This document shows positions 55,198-64,000 of a stretch of DNA of 64,000 nucleotides, piece after piece (position 1 is the stretch's first letter; each line of letters begins with the position of its first letter). The notes under the pieces are model-generated. The model made no database searches and was not told where the DNA came from. It was given only the letters and a program-made list of their open reading frames with translations. This stretch comes from Motiliproteus sp041586735. Lineage in GTDB: Bacteria > Pseudomonadota > Gammaproteobacteria > Pseudomonadales > Balneatricaceae. The stretch is from the NCBI GenBank assembly GCA_041586735.1, contig JBFGZQ010000006.1:1-64000 (forward strand), given 5' to 3'. A program made the position numbers and the translations under genes.

Positions 55198-55820
55198 AAA
55201 CCGGACTCGATACCGGTCTGGTTCTCTGTTGCTGCTGTCGTAAGCTGCAGCAATTATCCCCGCATAGCGCCGCCACCCGGCTGTACTGTTGCCGCTGTGG
55301 TGCGCCTCTACACAGCCGCATCCCTAACAGTATCCTGCGAACCTGGGTCTTCACCCTGCTGGGGCTGGTGATGATGATCCCCGCCAATATCTATCCGGTC
55401 ATGACCGTGGTCTATCTGGGCAACGGCAAACCCGATACCATACTATCCGGCGTCATCCATCTGGCCCAAGCAGGCATGCTGCCGATCGCTATTCTGGTGT
55501 TTATCGCCAGCATAGCGGTGCCGCTGATTAAGCTACTGGGTATTATGCTGCTGCTATTTTCTATTCAAGGACACTGGCATTTGAGTCAGCGCCAATGCAC
55601 CCTGCTATACCGCATCATCCAGTTTATCGGGCGCTGGTCGATGCTGGACCTGTTTATTATTTCGATACTGGTCACCCTGGTCGATCTAGGCGCCATCACC
55701 ACCATCAACGCCGGCTCCGGTGCCAGTGCGTTCGCCGGCGTGGTGGTGCTGACGCTGTTTGCCGCGCTCAGCTTTGACCCACGACTAATTTGGGACCGGG
55801 AGGCCCCTCGCAATGACTGA
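55194..55820 (+). CDS. LetA/PqiA-type membrane protein, second half
   Basis: A 208-residue PqiA-domain protein with a cysteine-rich head (LCCCCRKL and CCRCGAPL) and about four transmembrane helices (for example MLPIAILVFIASIAVPLIKLLGIM). It starts inside the stop of the first half (ATGA) and its last codons overlap the start of letB by eight bases. The two PqiA-domain genes together equal one E. coli LetA. Confidence 0.85.
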   Translation: MKTGLDTGLVLCCCCRKLQQLSPHSAATRLYCCRCGAPLHSRIPNSILRTWVFTLLGLVMMIPANIYPVMTVVYLGNGKPDTILSGVIHLAQAGMLPIAILVFIASIAVPLIKLLGIMLLLFSIQGHWHLSQRQCTLLYRIIQFIGRWSMLDLFIISILVTLVDLGAITTINAGSGASAFAGVVVLTLFAALSFDPRLIWDREAPRND

Positions 55821-58800
55821 TGATCAACAGCTCCCGAGCGCGCTGGTAAGCCCTCATGAACGCTTATCGATGATCTGGCTACTGCCGGTGCTGGCGATCA
55901 TTCTCGGTGGCTGGCTGTATTATAAAAGCCAGACCGAAGCGGACATCCAGGTCCTGATTCACTTTCCAGACGGCCAGGGCCTCGTGGCCGGTAAGACAGA
56001 GGTGCGCTATCAGGGCATCGCCATCGGGATAATTAACAAATTCAAACTCGACAGCGATCTGAACGGCGTCACCGCCAGCGTCTCCTTCGACCCCAATGCA
56101 GGGAAGCTGTTGCGGAGCGGCACCCAGTTCTGGCTGGTTAAACCCCAGGTCTCACTGCAGGGGATCTCTGGGCTCGACACCCTGCTGTCCGGCAATTACA
56201 TCAGTCTGCGGCTGGGCGAGGGCGAGCCCCGCTACCAATTTAAAGCACTGAAGGAGCCGCCGCTGCTGGGCAACGAGGATCGCGGCCTCAATATTCGCCT
56301 GCGCGCAGCCACGCTGGGGTCGATCCAACACGGCTCACCCGTGCACTACAAACAACTCACGGTCGGTGATATCCAGGGTTACGAACTGGCCGAAGATGGC
56401 CAGGGAGTCCTGATAAACATCAATATCCATGAACAGTATGCGGCGCTGGTGCGCAGCAACTCGCGCTTCTGGAACAGCAGTGGTTTGCGCCTCCAGGGCA
56501 GTCTGGCAGGTATCAGCCTGAACACCGACTCGCTGACCGCACTGCTGTTCGGTGGCATCAGCTTTGACACGCCGGTTGACGCGCGGGTTGGCACCGCCTC
56601 TAGCGCGATTAACGATACGGTCTTCGAGCTCCATGAGGATTATGAGGCCGCCAATACCGGCGTGATCCTCAGGGTTGGATTCGCCACCGCCGAGGGCCTA
56701 GAAGCGAGCGTCACCCCCATCATGTTTAAAGGTTTAAAAATAGGCACGCTGATCAGCCTGGAGCTGGACCCGTCGCAACAGCGCATCATCGGCACGCTCA
56801 GACTCGCCCCCGAAGTCGAGTCGAGACTCAACGAAAACACGCGTTTTTGGCTGTTAAAACCGCGGCTATCCGCGGCGGGCATCAGCGGCCTGGAAAACCT
56901 GATCAAGGGCAATCAGATCCAGATCGATTTTCGTCCAGGAGAGCAGGATCCGCGTTATGAGTTTACCGCCCTGCCCGCGCCTCCCCCCCTGGGGCTAGGA
57001 GATGCCGGGCTGAACCTGCGGCTCAACGCCGAGTCACTCGGATCGTTGCAACAGGGGTCAGCGGTTTATTTCCGTAAGCTACAGATCGGTGACATCCAGG
57101 ATTACGCGCTCAGTGACGATGGCCAACGGGTGCAGCTTGCTGTCAATATCCGCCCCCAGTACGCCTCACTTATTAAGCGCAACAGCCGCTTCTGGAACAA
57201 CAGCGGCATCCGCTTCCAGGGGGGCTTGTCGGGCTTCTCGGTGCAATCGGACACCCTGAGCTCACTGCTGATCGGCGGCATCAACGTCGATCTGGGGCAC
57301 GCAGAAAAGCCGGGCCCTGCGGCCAAAGAGGGTGATCAATTCACCCTCTACGACGACGTTCAAGCGGCGCAGGTCGGCGAGCTGATCCGGGTTAAATTTC
57401 AGTCTGCAGCAGGACTGCAAGCGGGCGTCACCCCGGTACAGATACGCGGATTGAAGGTCGGCATGGTCACCGATCTGGAGATCGCACCGACACTCGATAG
57501 CGTGGTCGCGGTGATCAAGCTATCGCCGCTGGCTAAAAATACCCTCAACCAAAAAACCCGCTTTTGGATGGTCAAACCACTACTCGGACCCGAGGGCATC
57601 AGCGGTCTGGAAACCCTGCTAAGCGGTAACTATATCGAGATGGATATCGCTAAAGGCAAGGGCCAGCCACGCCAGTTTAGCGCCCTCGACCAGCCTCCGC
57701 CTCTGGACACCTCCGTGCCAGGGTTACACCTCAAGCTGCTGACCCAGAACGCCAAAGGGCTGGCGCGTGGCACACCGATCTATTACCGCCAGATCCAGGT
57801 CGGATCGATCCAGTCGGTGGCGATTATTGATCAGGGGCAACAGCTGGCGGTGAGCATCCATATCGAACAGGGTTATGCCCGCCTGGTTAACCGCGATAGC
57901 CGGTTTTGGAACAGCAGCGGTTTCTCGGCACAATCGAGCCTCAACGGCATCAAGATTGAGACCGCCCCCCTCAAGGCACTGCTGCTGGGCGGCATCAGCT
58001 TCGACAATCCTGAGCATAGCAACGCGCCACTGGTCGCCAATGGTGCACAATTCCCTCTGCATTCAAACCGTAACGCCGCACTGGAACGGGGTATTGAGAT
58101 TCAGATCGGCTTTGCCAGTGCTGACAATTTAGCCGTCGATGCGGCGCTGCGTTTTCAGGGAATTGATATCGGCCGGGTCACCGCCATCACTCTGGAGCCC
58201 GATAGCCACCGGGTACGGGTCAGCGTCCTGGTGCAGAACCCTTATCAAGCCCTCATCCGCGAGGGTAGCGAATTCTGGGTGATTAAACCCCGCCTCGGGC
58301 TGGCGGGCGCCGAGCACCTGCAAACCCTGATCAGCGGCAGCTACATTCAGCTCAAACCCGGATCAGGCGCCGCGCAAACCCAGTTCATCGGCCTGGAGCG
58401 CGAACCCTTTCTGACCGCCGCCGGCAGCGGCTCCAGCTTTATCCTCGAGAGCCCGACCCTGGGATCGCTACAAAAGGGCTCCCCGGTCTACTTCCGCCAG
58501 CTGCCTATCGGCAAGGTGGTAGGCTTTGGTCTAGCCGCGGATGCCAGCCAGGTAGAGATCCATCTCAGCATCGATACTGACTATGCCGCGCTGGTCCGCG
58601 AAGACAGTCATTTCTGGAGTATCAGTGGCATCAAGGTAGATTTTAATCTGCTGGGCGGCACCAAGATCCATACCGAATCACTGGAGAGCATCCTGGCCGG
58701 CGGCATCGCCCTCGCCACCCCGGACACCACGCCGCTGACACCCGCAGCACGGCAAAATCACCGTTTCAGGCTGCACAAACAGCCTCACGCCGAGTGGCTG

Positions 58801-58836
58801 CAGTGGAGCCCCAAGATCCCGATCCGCAACCACTGA
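55813..58836 (+). CDS. LetB/YebT-type MCE protein with eight MCE domains
   Basis: A 1007-residue protein with one N-terminal membrane helix (about residues 20-37) and, by reading the repeats, eight MCE domains of about 110-120 residues. Odd domains open like GxGLxAGxTxVxYxG and end with SGLxTLLSGNYI; even domains have GSPVxYxxLxIGxI and SRFWNxSG...LLxGGI. E. coli LetB has seven MCE domains in 877 residues and PqiB three. The stacked domains form a periplasm-spanning tunnel for lipids. The last domain is followed by a short tail. Confidence 0.87.
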   Translation: MTDDQQLPSALVSPHERLSMIWLLPVLAIILGGWLYYKSQTEADIQVLIHFPDGQGLVAGKTEVRYQGIAIGIINKFKLDSDLNGVTASVSFDPNAGKLLRSGTQFWLVKPQVSLQGISGLDTLLSGNYISLRLGEGEPRYQFKALKEPPLLGNEDRGLNIRLRAATLGSIQHGSPVHYKQLTVGDIQGYELAEDGQGVLININIHEQYAALVRSNSRFWNSSGLRLQGSLAGISLNTDSLTALLFGGISFDTPVDARVGTASSAINDTVFELHEDYEAANTGVILRVGFATAEGLEASVTPIMFKGLKIGTLISLELDPSQQRIIGTLRLAPEVESRLNENTRFWLLKPRLSAAGISGLENLIKGNQIQIDFRPGEQDPRYEFTALPAPPPLGLGDAGLNLRLNAESLGSLQQGSAVYFRKLQIGDIQDYALSDDGQRVQLAVNIRPQYASLIKRNSRFWNNSGIRFQGGLSGFSVQSDTLSSLLIGGINVDLGHAEKPGPAAKEGDQFTLYDDVQAAQVGELIRVKFQSAAGLQAGVTPVQIRGLKVGMVTDLEIAPTLDSVVAVIKLSPLAKNTLNQKTRFWMVKPLLGPEGISGLETLLSGNYIEMDIAKGKGQPRQFSALDQPPPLDTSVPGLHLKLLTQNAKGLARGTPIYYRQIQVGSIQSVAIIDQGQQLAVSIHIEQGYARLVNRDSRFWNSSGFSAQSSLNGIKIETAPLKALLLGGISFDNPEHSNAPLVANGAQFPLHSNRNAALERGIEIQIGFASADNLAVDAALRFQGIDIGRVTAITLEPDSHRVRVSVLVQNPYQALIREGSEFWVIKPRLGLAGAEHLQTLISGSYIQLKPGSGAAQTQFIGLEREPFLTAAGSGSSFILESPTLGSLQKGSPVYFRQLPIGKVVGFGLAADASQVEIHLSIDTDYAALVREDSHFWSISGIKVDFNLLGGTKIHTESLESILAGGIALATPDTTPLTPAARQNHRFRLHKQPHAEWLQWSPKIPIRNH

Positions 58837-58851
58837 CAGCCTGCCGACTGT

Positions 58852-60636
58852 CTAGTGCTGCTGCTGTTGCTGCGCATTCCAGAGCGCGGCATAGGCACCG
58901 TTGCGCGCCAGCAGCTCTGCATGACTGCCCTGCTCGATCAATTTTCCGGCATCCAGCACCAAGATCTTATCGGCGTCGATAATGGTCGACAGCCGGTGGG
59001 CGATCACCAGGCTGGTATGATCGCGAGCCAGCTGCTTAATAGCCCCTAGTATCGCCTGCTCGGAGTGCGAGTCCAGCGACGAGGTGGCTTCGTCAAACAC
59101 CAGAATAGGCGCGCCCTTGAGAATCGTCCGGGCGATCGCGACCCGCTGCTTTTCGCCACCCGAGAGCTTCAAGCCGCGCTCACCCACCTGAGTATGCTCG
59201 CCATCGGGCAGCTGGGCGATAAAGTCCTGTAGATGCGCCATCCGAATCGCCTCATAGACCTGTTCATCGCGGGCCGCAGGCTGACCATAACGGACATTCT
59301 CAAACAGGGTATCGTTAAACAGCACCGTATCCTGGGGGACGATGCCGATCAGTTGGCGTAGCGACGCCAGGCTGCATCGACGAATATCCTGGCCATCGAT
59401 CAACACCCGGCCTGCGCTGCAGTCGTAAAAACGAAATAACAGCTTCACCAGCGTCGATTTACCCGCCCCACTGGCGCCGACCACCGCCACGGTCTGTCCT
59501 GGTTCGATCGTGAAACTCAGCCCACGAATAATCTCGCGATCCGGACGATAACCGAACGCCACCGCCTCAAAGCGCACCGCCCCCCGCTCAAGCACTAACG
59601 CGCCGGCAGACTCCACTTCGGCCACCGCCGGCTTGACCCGCAGCAGACTGAACATATGCTCGATATTGGCCATCGAGCCTTTGATCTCGCGATACACAAA
59701 CCCCAGGAAGTTGAGCGGCATAAACAGCTGCATCATAAAGGCGTTGATCAACACAAAATCGCCGAGGCTCATCGCCTGAGCCCTCACCTGCTCCGCCGCC
59801 AGCCACATCATCCCGGTCATCGAGGTGGCGATAATCAGCGCCTGACCGCCATTAAGGGCAAACAACGACAAGCGATTCTTACGGCGGGCCAGCTCCCAGT
59901 TGCCCAGCTCGGTATCGTAACGCTCGGCCTCAAAACGCTCATTACCAAAATATTTAACGGTCTCAAAATTGATCAGGCTGTCGACGGCGCGACTGTTACT
60001 GGCAGAATCGGCCAGATTGGCCTGGCGCACATATTTTGTCCGCCATTCGGTAGCGACGATCGAATAGGCCACATACAGGGCGATCGACAGCAGCGGGATC
60101 AGAGCAAAACTCGGCCCATAATTGACGAACAACAGCCCGACCACCATCAAGATTTCGACAAAGGTCGGGCCGATATTAAAGACGAAAAAGCGCAGCAGAA
60201 AACCGATACCGGTGGTGCCACGCTCGATATCTCGCGACAGACCGCCGGTGCGTCGATTGAGATGAAAATCCAGATCCAGGCTGTGCAGATGCTCGAACAC
60301 CTGCAGCCCTATCCGGCGCATCGCCCGCTCGGTCACCCTGCCAAACACCGTATCGCGCAGCTCACCAAACAGCACATTGGCAAAGCGTGCCAGACCGTAA
60401 GCCAGCACCAGTCCCAACGGCGCCAGCAGCACCCCCTGGCCGGTACTCCGATCCAACGCATCGACGATGTGCTTGAGGATAAAGGGCCCCACCACACTGG
60501 CGCCCTTGGCCAGTAATAAACACAGAAAAGCGATGCCGATACGGCGCTTATGATCCTGCAGATAGGGCAGAATGACCTTCAATAGCTGCCAGTTGATCCT
60601 GCCGCTATCGTGTTCAGAGAGGGTGTTGTGGCGCAT
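58852..60636 (-). CDS. ABC exporter, Atm1/HMT1-type, fused permease-ATPase
   Basis: A 594-residue half-transporter: six transmembrane helices (to about residue 320) and an ATPase with GASGAGKSTLVKLLFRFYD, LSGGEKQRVAIARTIL and ILVFDEATSSLD. RRTGGLSRDIERGTTGI and QADLMQLF-like permease blocks match the Atm1/heavy-metal subgroup, whose members export glutathione-linked compounds. I start at ATG 60636 with AGGGGT; a longer start is possible. It is convergent with letB. Confidence 0.82.
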   Translation of the reverse strand: MRHNTLSEHDSGRINWQLLKVILPYLQDHKRRIGIAFLCLLLAKGASVVGPFILKHIVDALDRSTGQGVLLAPLGLVLAYGLARFANVLFGELRDTVFGRVTERAMRRIGLQVFEHLHSLDLDFHLNRRTGGLSRDIERGTTGIGFLLRFFVFNIGPTFVEILMVVGLLFVNYGPSFALIPLLSIALYVAYSIVATEWRTKYVRQANLADSASNSRAVDSLINFETVKYFGNERFEAERYDTELGNWELARRKNRLSLFALNGGQALIIATSMTGMMWLAAEQVRAQAMSLGDFVLINAFMMQLFMPLNFLGFVYREIKGSMANIEHMFSLLRVKPAVAEVESAGALVLERGAVRFEAVAFGYRPDREIIRGLSFTIEPGQTVAVVGASGAGKSTLVKLLFRFYDCSAGRVLIDGQDIRRCSLASLRQLIGIVPQDTVLFNDTLFENVRYGQPAARDEQVYEAIRMAHLQDFIAQLPDGEHTQVGERGLKLSGGEKQRVAIARTILKGAPILVFDEATSSLDSHSEQAILGAIKQLARDHTSLVIAHRLSTIIDADKILVLDAGKLIEQGSHAELLARNGAYAALWNAQQQQQH

Positions 60637-60851
60637 CGGAAAAATGACCCCTAGATAAAAATCCGAGTATAACAGTAGGGTAAGTAAAAAGGTGTTGGCC
60701 GTTAGTGGGCCTGCGCTGCGCGCTATCAAGGTCGGAAATCCTCAGACCTTAGCATCCTTGTTGCCACACCAGCGCCGATTCAGGGTCAGATTGTGCTTTA
60801 ATAGGCCCTATGCACCCTAGACATTAGCCTTTGCGGAGCCGTTAACCGACC

Positions 60852-61127
60852 ATGAAATCAGTACCGGAAAAGCTCACCCAAAAGCACCCAGCACTCACCC
60901 ACTCGGATGGACTGCGTGTCATGTCGCATGTACAGCGCCAGTCAGGTGAGTGGTTTGTGAATACCCTGATGATCGAAAACTGCGAGGTGCCGTTCAAATA
61001 CCGACGCAAGAAGCGCTATAAAAATCTCGAAGGCCAGCAGGTCAACCTCACCTACTATCCCGGGTCCGAATCCGTCGCCGGATTGGAGATCGAGATCATG
61101 ACCATTGTCCGGATCAAGAGGTCCTGA
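60852..61127 (+). CDS. Conserved hypothetical protein, 91 residues
   Basis: A small soluble basic protein: SDGLRVMSHVQRQSGEWFV, IENCEVPFKYRRKKRYKNL, VNLTYYPGSESVAG. The pattern resembles short hypothetical proteins seen in Pseudomonas relatives, for which I know no function. No transmembrane segment or signal peptide. It is convergent with the candidate small RNA. Confidence 0.65.
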   Translation: MKSVPEKLTQKHPALTHSDGLRVMSHVQRQSGEWFVNTLMIENCEVPFKYRRKKRYKNLEGQQVNLTYYPGSESVAGLEIEIMTIVRIKRS

Positions 61128-61200
61128 CTGAGCGGGGAAACAGGGATTCAGGCATAGCGGTGTTTTATACAAAGACAAAATGTAGAAAAAGACAATTTTC

Positions 61201-61262
61201 AGACAAAGAAAAGCCGATCAGCACAGCTCTAAAACCAAGGGTTCAAGAACGTGCTGACCGGC
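61201..61262 (-). terminator. Intrinsic terminator of the candidate CrcZ-like small RNA
   Basis: On the minus strand GCCGGTCAGCAC (61251-61262) pairs with GTGCTGATCGGC (61213-61224) across a 26-nt loop, then TTTTCTTTGTCT. The stem has one or two non-canonical pairs. Confidence 0.75.
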
Positions 61263-61384
61263 TCGCGGCTCCCGTTATTATTGTTATTGAGGAGCGGTGT
61301 TGCAGGATGCCGTTGTTATTTTTATTGAGGCGATCCAAGCAAAGTATCGAACGTTTATTGTTATTATTTTTTTTGTTCTTATTG
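61201..61384 (-). ncRNA. Candidate CrcZ/CrcY-like Hfq-Crc-titrating small RNA
   Basis: A predicted ~180-nt minus-strand RNA between a sigma-54 promoter and an intrinsic terminator. It contains three A-rich clusters built of AAN triplets, the CA motifs that Hfq-Crc binds in CrcZ: ACAAAAAAAATAATAACAAT (within 61352-61380), CAATAAAAATAACAACGG (61310-61330) and CAATAACAATAATAACGG (61271-61294). No protein frame explains them. In Pseudomonas, CrcZ, CrcY and CrcX relieve carbon catabolite repression and are driven by CbrB with RpoN. Here no cbrAB genes are adjacent, so the naming is by features only. Confidence 0.7.
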
Positions 61385-61393
61385 CCCAAGATA

Positions 61394-61411
61394 TTGCAGG
61401 CAGCGTGCCAA
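61394..61411 (-). promoter_or_regulatory. Sigma-54 promoter of the candidate small RNA
   Basis: Minus strand TTGGCACGCTGCCTGCAA. It matches the -24/-12 consensus YTGGCACGrNNNTTGCW at nearly every position, with GG at 61408-61409 and GC at 61396-61397 exactly 12 bp apart. Transcription would start near 61384, just before the first A-rich cluster. Confidence 0.75.
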
Positions 61412-61579
61412 CAAACAAAAGTCGTTGTTTCTATTTATATTTATTTATTATCAGCCTATATCCTTCGATACGCGGGCCGGCAAGTGCTACCTATCCGCAC
61501 ACCGCGGGTAACACTTTATGGGTAGCATCGTAACATCTGCAGATATCCGCCCATAGCCGCTGATTCGTTCTCCGTTCGA

Positions 61580-62134
61580 CTAAGGTGGCGGGTACTTCGC
61601 CAGCACCGCAGCCACCGTGGCTTGGATAAATGCGGCATGCGCTGACGGGCTAGCAAACCGCATCAAGCGTCGCTCGGCCATGCCCCGCCACAGCAGGCGG
61701 TTATCGCCAGGATCGCGTAGGTCGATCACCAGCCTGCTCTGGTCGTACTCTTGCGATCGCGCGCCAAGCAGTCCCAGCCCCAGACCACCCGAGTGCCGTG
61801 AAAAGCTGCCTTCGAGCCCCATAAAAGCATCGATATCGACCAGTTTCTCTATGCCAAGCTGATAGCTGATCAGCACATCGGCCTCCGTGCGCTGCTCCAC
61901 TCTGAGAATGCCGCGGCTCTGTAACTGCTGCTCAACCGCCTGCGCGACCCGCGCCGTCACCAGCTCGCTGGTATAGACCGACGCCGGCTGCGGCTCGACT
62001 TGTGGGGCAAGCCAGTAATATCGCCCAATGTGGCTAAAATCGTAGCCGGGTTGGTAATCCACACTGACCGGAATGACCGAACAACCGGCCAACGCCAGCA
62101 GCCAGGCCCAAAGCAGCACTGCACCCCATTTCAT
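61580..62134 (-). CDS. DUF4136-type lipoprotein
   Basis: A 184-residue probable lipoprotein. The signal peptide ends in the lipobox LALAGC (Cys at about residue 18). The mature part has VDYQPGYDFSHIGRYYWL and DVLISYQLGIEKLVDID, and a DP-x-NRLLWRGMAE block, typical of DUF4136 proteins of unknown function. ATG 62134 follows GGGAGG. It is encoded upstream, on the same strand, of the candidate small RNA, whose promoter is about 170 bp past this stop. Confidence 0.78.
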   Translation of the reverse strand: MKWGAVLLWAWLLALAGCSVIPVSVDYQPGYDFSHIGRYYWLAPQVEPQPASVYTSELVTARVAQAVEQQLQSRGILRVEQRTEADVLISYQLGIEKLVDIDAFMGLEGSFSRHSGGLGLGLLGARSQEYDQSRLVIDLRDPGDNRLLWRGMAERRLMRFASPSAHAAFIQATVAAVLAKYPPP

Positions 62135-62296
62135 ACCGACCTCCCGTGGTGTTTCTCCCCGCCAGCTATCCGCCAACCCGTCTGGTTAAAACCCGACCCT
62201 GCCGTCTGCCTGTTCATTATAGGTAATCAATAAAACATTGGCATCCGGCCGCAGACAACGGTAGCGTGCAGCACTACTGCATTTAAGGACCTTAGC

Positions 62297-63460
62297 ATGC
62301 GCTTTATTCACAGCTCCGATTGGCATATCGGCCGCCAGTTTCACAATGTCTCGCTACTGGAGGATCAGCAACAGGTGCTGAATCAGCTGCTGGGCTATAT
62401 CGCCAGCGAGTCGGTCGATGCCCTGGTGATTGCGGGCGATATCTACGATCGTTCGGTGCCGCCAGCGGCCGCGGTAGAGCTATTGGACCGGGTTCTGAAC
62501 CAGGTCTGCTCGGAGATGGGGGTGCCGGTCATACTGATCCCCGGCAACCATGACGGCGCCGAGCGGCTGCGGTTCGGCGCGCGGCAACTGCAACGCGCCG
62601 GGCTGCATATTATTGGTGATTTTGAGCAGATGCTGCAGCCGGTGGTGCTGCACGATCAGGCCTCAGGCACCCCGGTACATTTTTTTGGCATCCCCTACAA
62701 CGATCCGGCCCAGGTACGCGATCACTTTGATACCCAGGTCGCTAACCACGACGAGGCGCATGCGTTTCTGATTGCTCAGATCAACGCCGCCAGCAGCGCC
62801 GCGGTTCCTCGAGTGCTGATCAGCCACTGTTTTATCGATGGCGCACTGGAGTCCGACTCCGAGCGGCCGCTGTCGATCGGCGGTGCCGACCGGGTGAACT
62901 ACCAAGCCTTGGTGGAGTTCGATTATGTGGCGCTAGGCCACCTGCACAGCCCGCAGTTCAAAGGCCGGGAGCATATCCGCTACTGCGGCTCGATCCTCAA
63001 ATACAGCTTCTCGGAGCAGCGCCAAGCCAAGGGCGTGACCCTGGTCGAGCTGGACAGCAACGGTCTCACCGCCACCCGCCAGCTACCGCTGACACCGCTG
63101 CGCGATATGCGCATCCTCGAAGGCGAGCTGCAGACCCTGCTGCAACAGAGCAGTGTCGATCCGCACGCTGAGGATTACCTGCTGGTACGGCTGACCGACC
63201 GCCACGCCATTCTCGACCCTATGGGTAAGCTGCGCGCGGTCTACCCCAACGTGCTGCATCTGGAAAAACCGGGGATGCTGGAGACCGGCGAGCAGCCGCT
63301 GCATCGCGAGCAACTCAAACGCGGCGAGCTGCAGATGTTCCGCGATTTTTTTATCCAGGTCTCCGGTCAGCCCCTGAGTGACGCACAGGATAATGCGCTG
63401 ATCGAGACCCTTAACCAGTTGCAGCGCGGTACTGCCGATCGCGAGGAGCCTCAGTCATGA
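62297..63460 (+). CDS. sbcD: Exonuclease subunit SbcD
   Basis: A 387-residue Mre11-type nuclease: SDWHIGRQF, GDIYDRSVPP, IPGNHDGAERL, ISHCFIDG and GHLHSPQ carry the metal-binding residues. With SbcC it cleaves hairpins and processes DNA ends. It overlaps sbcC by four bases (ATGA). Confidence 0.95.
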   Translation: MRFIHSSDWHIGRQFHNVSLLEDQQQVLNQLLGYIASESVDALVIAGDIYDRSVPPAAAVELLDRVLNQVCSEMGVPVILIPGNHDGAERLRFGARQLQRAGLHIIGDFEQMLQPVVLHDQASGTPVHFFGIPYNDPAQVRDHFDTQVANHDEAHAFLIAQINAASSAAVPRVLISHCFIDGALESDSERPLSIGGADRVNYQALVEFDYVALGHLHSPQFKGREHIRYCGSILKYSFSEQRQAKGVTLVELDSNGLTATRQLPLTPLRDMRILEGELQTLLQQSSVDPHAEDYLLVRLTDRHAILDPMGKLRAVYPNVLHLEKPGMLETGEQPLHREQLKRGELQMFRDFFIQVSGQPLSDAQDNALIETLNQLQRGTADREEPQS

Positions 63461-64000
63461 AACCACTCAAGCTAGCGCTGCAGGCCTTCGGCCCCTTCGC
63501 TACCCGCGAGCTGATCGACTTCAAGCTGCTGGGTGCCCATCCGCTGTTTTTGATCAACGGGCCGACCGGCGCAGGCAAGAGCTCTATCCTGGATGCGATC
63601 TGTTTTGCGCTCTATGGCCACACCACCGGCGCCGAACGCGATCCGGCGCAGATGCGCTGCGATTACGCCCAGGCCGAGCTGCTGACCGAAGTGACTCTGG
63701 ATTTCAACCTGGGCGCTAAAAGCTACCGGATTCGCCGCGCCCCCACCCAAGAGCGCCCCAAAGCGCGCGGCGAGGGTAGCACCCTGCAGCAAGCCGAGGC
63801 GCAACTCTGGTGGCTGGATGGCACGCCCAGCGGCAAGCTGCTGGTAGCCAAAAAAGTCAACGAGGCGACCGCGCAGATCGAGATCCTGATCGGTCTTAAT
63901 ATCGAGCAATTTCGCCAGGTGATGGTGCTGCCGCAGGGCAAATTCCGTGAACTGCTGATGGCCGACTCCAAAGAGCGTGAGAAGATTTTTGGCCAGCTGT
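63457..64000 (+). CDS. sbcC: Exonuclease subunit SbcC, N-terminal part (runs off the window)
   Basis: An open frame from ATG 63457 to the window edge, 181 residues. It starts MKPLKLALQAFGPFATRELI and has the Walker A INGPTGAGKSSILDAICFALYG and the Q-loop region VMVLPQGKFRELLMADSKERE of SMC/Rad50-like SbcC. The remainder, a coiled-coil and the C-terminal ATPase half, is outside the window. Confidence 0.95.
   Translation, partial: MKPLKLALQAFGPFATRELIDFKLLGAHPLFLINGPTGAGKSSILDAICFALYGHTTGAERDPAQMRCDYAQAELLTEVTLDFNLGAKSYRIRRAPTQERPKARGEGSTLQQAEAQLWWLDGTPSGKLLVAKKVNEATAQIEILIGLNIEQFRQVMVLPQGKFRELLMADSKEREKIFGQL

Noticed and set aside
61297..61533. Plus-strand hydrophobic frame with IVIIFFVLIAQDIA
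   Set aside because: The hydrophobic stretch is the complement of the A-rich motifs of the candidate small RNA; it begins with a non-ATG codon and has no homology that I recognise.

Overview
The window reads as the chromosome of a marine-type gammaproteobacterium close to the Oceanospirillales/Pseudomonadales. It carries the canonical gammaproteobacterial block rpsB-tsf-pyrH-frr-uppS-cdsA-rseP-bamA-skp-lpxD-fabZ-lpxA-lpxB-rnhB divergent from map-glnD-dapC-(ArsC/Spx-like)-dapD, an arrangement typical of Pseudomonas relatives, plus a letA/letB lipid-transport operon, a putrescine ABC operon and sbcDC. No rRNA or species marker is present, so I do not name a genus.

Region by region. (1) 1-480: the end of an IS66-family element inserted into an IS1380-family transposase remnant. 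(2) 481-8338, minus strand: eight genes whose families and order match bbsABCDEFGH, the beta-oxidation operon that turns (R)-benzylsuccinate into benzoyl-CoA and succinyl-CoA in anaerobic toluene degradation. Benzylsuccinate synthase itself is not in the window. (3) 8653-9681: an IS3-family orfA remnant and two near-identical initiator tRNA units, each with its own promoter and terminator. (4) 9821-13011: a cysteine-cluster protein, thiC under a TPP riboswitch, and rnhB. (5) 13004-25393: envelope biogenesis and translation genes on the minus strand; dxr is missing from its usual place between cdsA and rseP. (6) 25745-32009: map, glnD and lysine/diaminopimelate genes. (7) 32357-47141: a more AT-rich accessory region for hydantoin or ureide use: an N-carbamoyl-D-amino-acid hydrolase, a TRAP transporter, an Asp/Glu/hydantoin racemase-family protein, an N-carbamoyl-L-amino-acid hydrolase (M20), a hydantoinase/allantoinase-type amidohydrolase and a LysR regulator. 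It is interrupted by an IS21-family element (36952-40957, 6-bp target duplication) that itself carries an IS256-family element (37385-38768, 9-bp duplication) inside istA. (8) 47862-51926: a putrescine-type ABC operon with a strong terminator after the binding-protein gene. (9) 52245-60636: a small acidic protein, an unrecognised 601-residue membrane protein, a split letA with an eight-MCE-domain letB, and an Atm1-type ABC exporter. (10) 60852-64000: a conserved small protein, a candidate CrcZ-like small RNA with a sigma-54 promoter, a lipoprotein and sbcD plus partial sbcC.

How it fits together: two catabolic islands (aromatic succinate adduct beta-oxidation; hydantoin/carbamoyl amino acids), both surrounded by insertion-sequence debris, sit beside a conserved chromosomal backbone. 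The candidate CrcZ-like RNA would, if real, connect to carbon catabolite control of such accessory pathways. All functions are inferred from sequence motifs and gene order read by eye; no database search was run.
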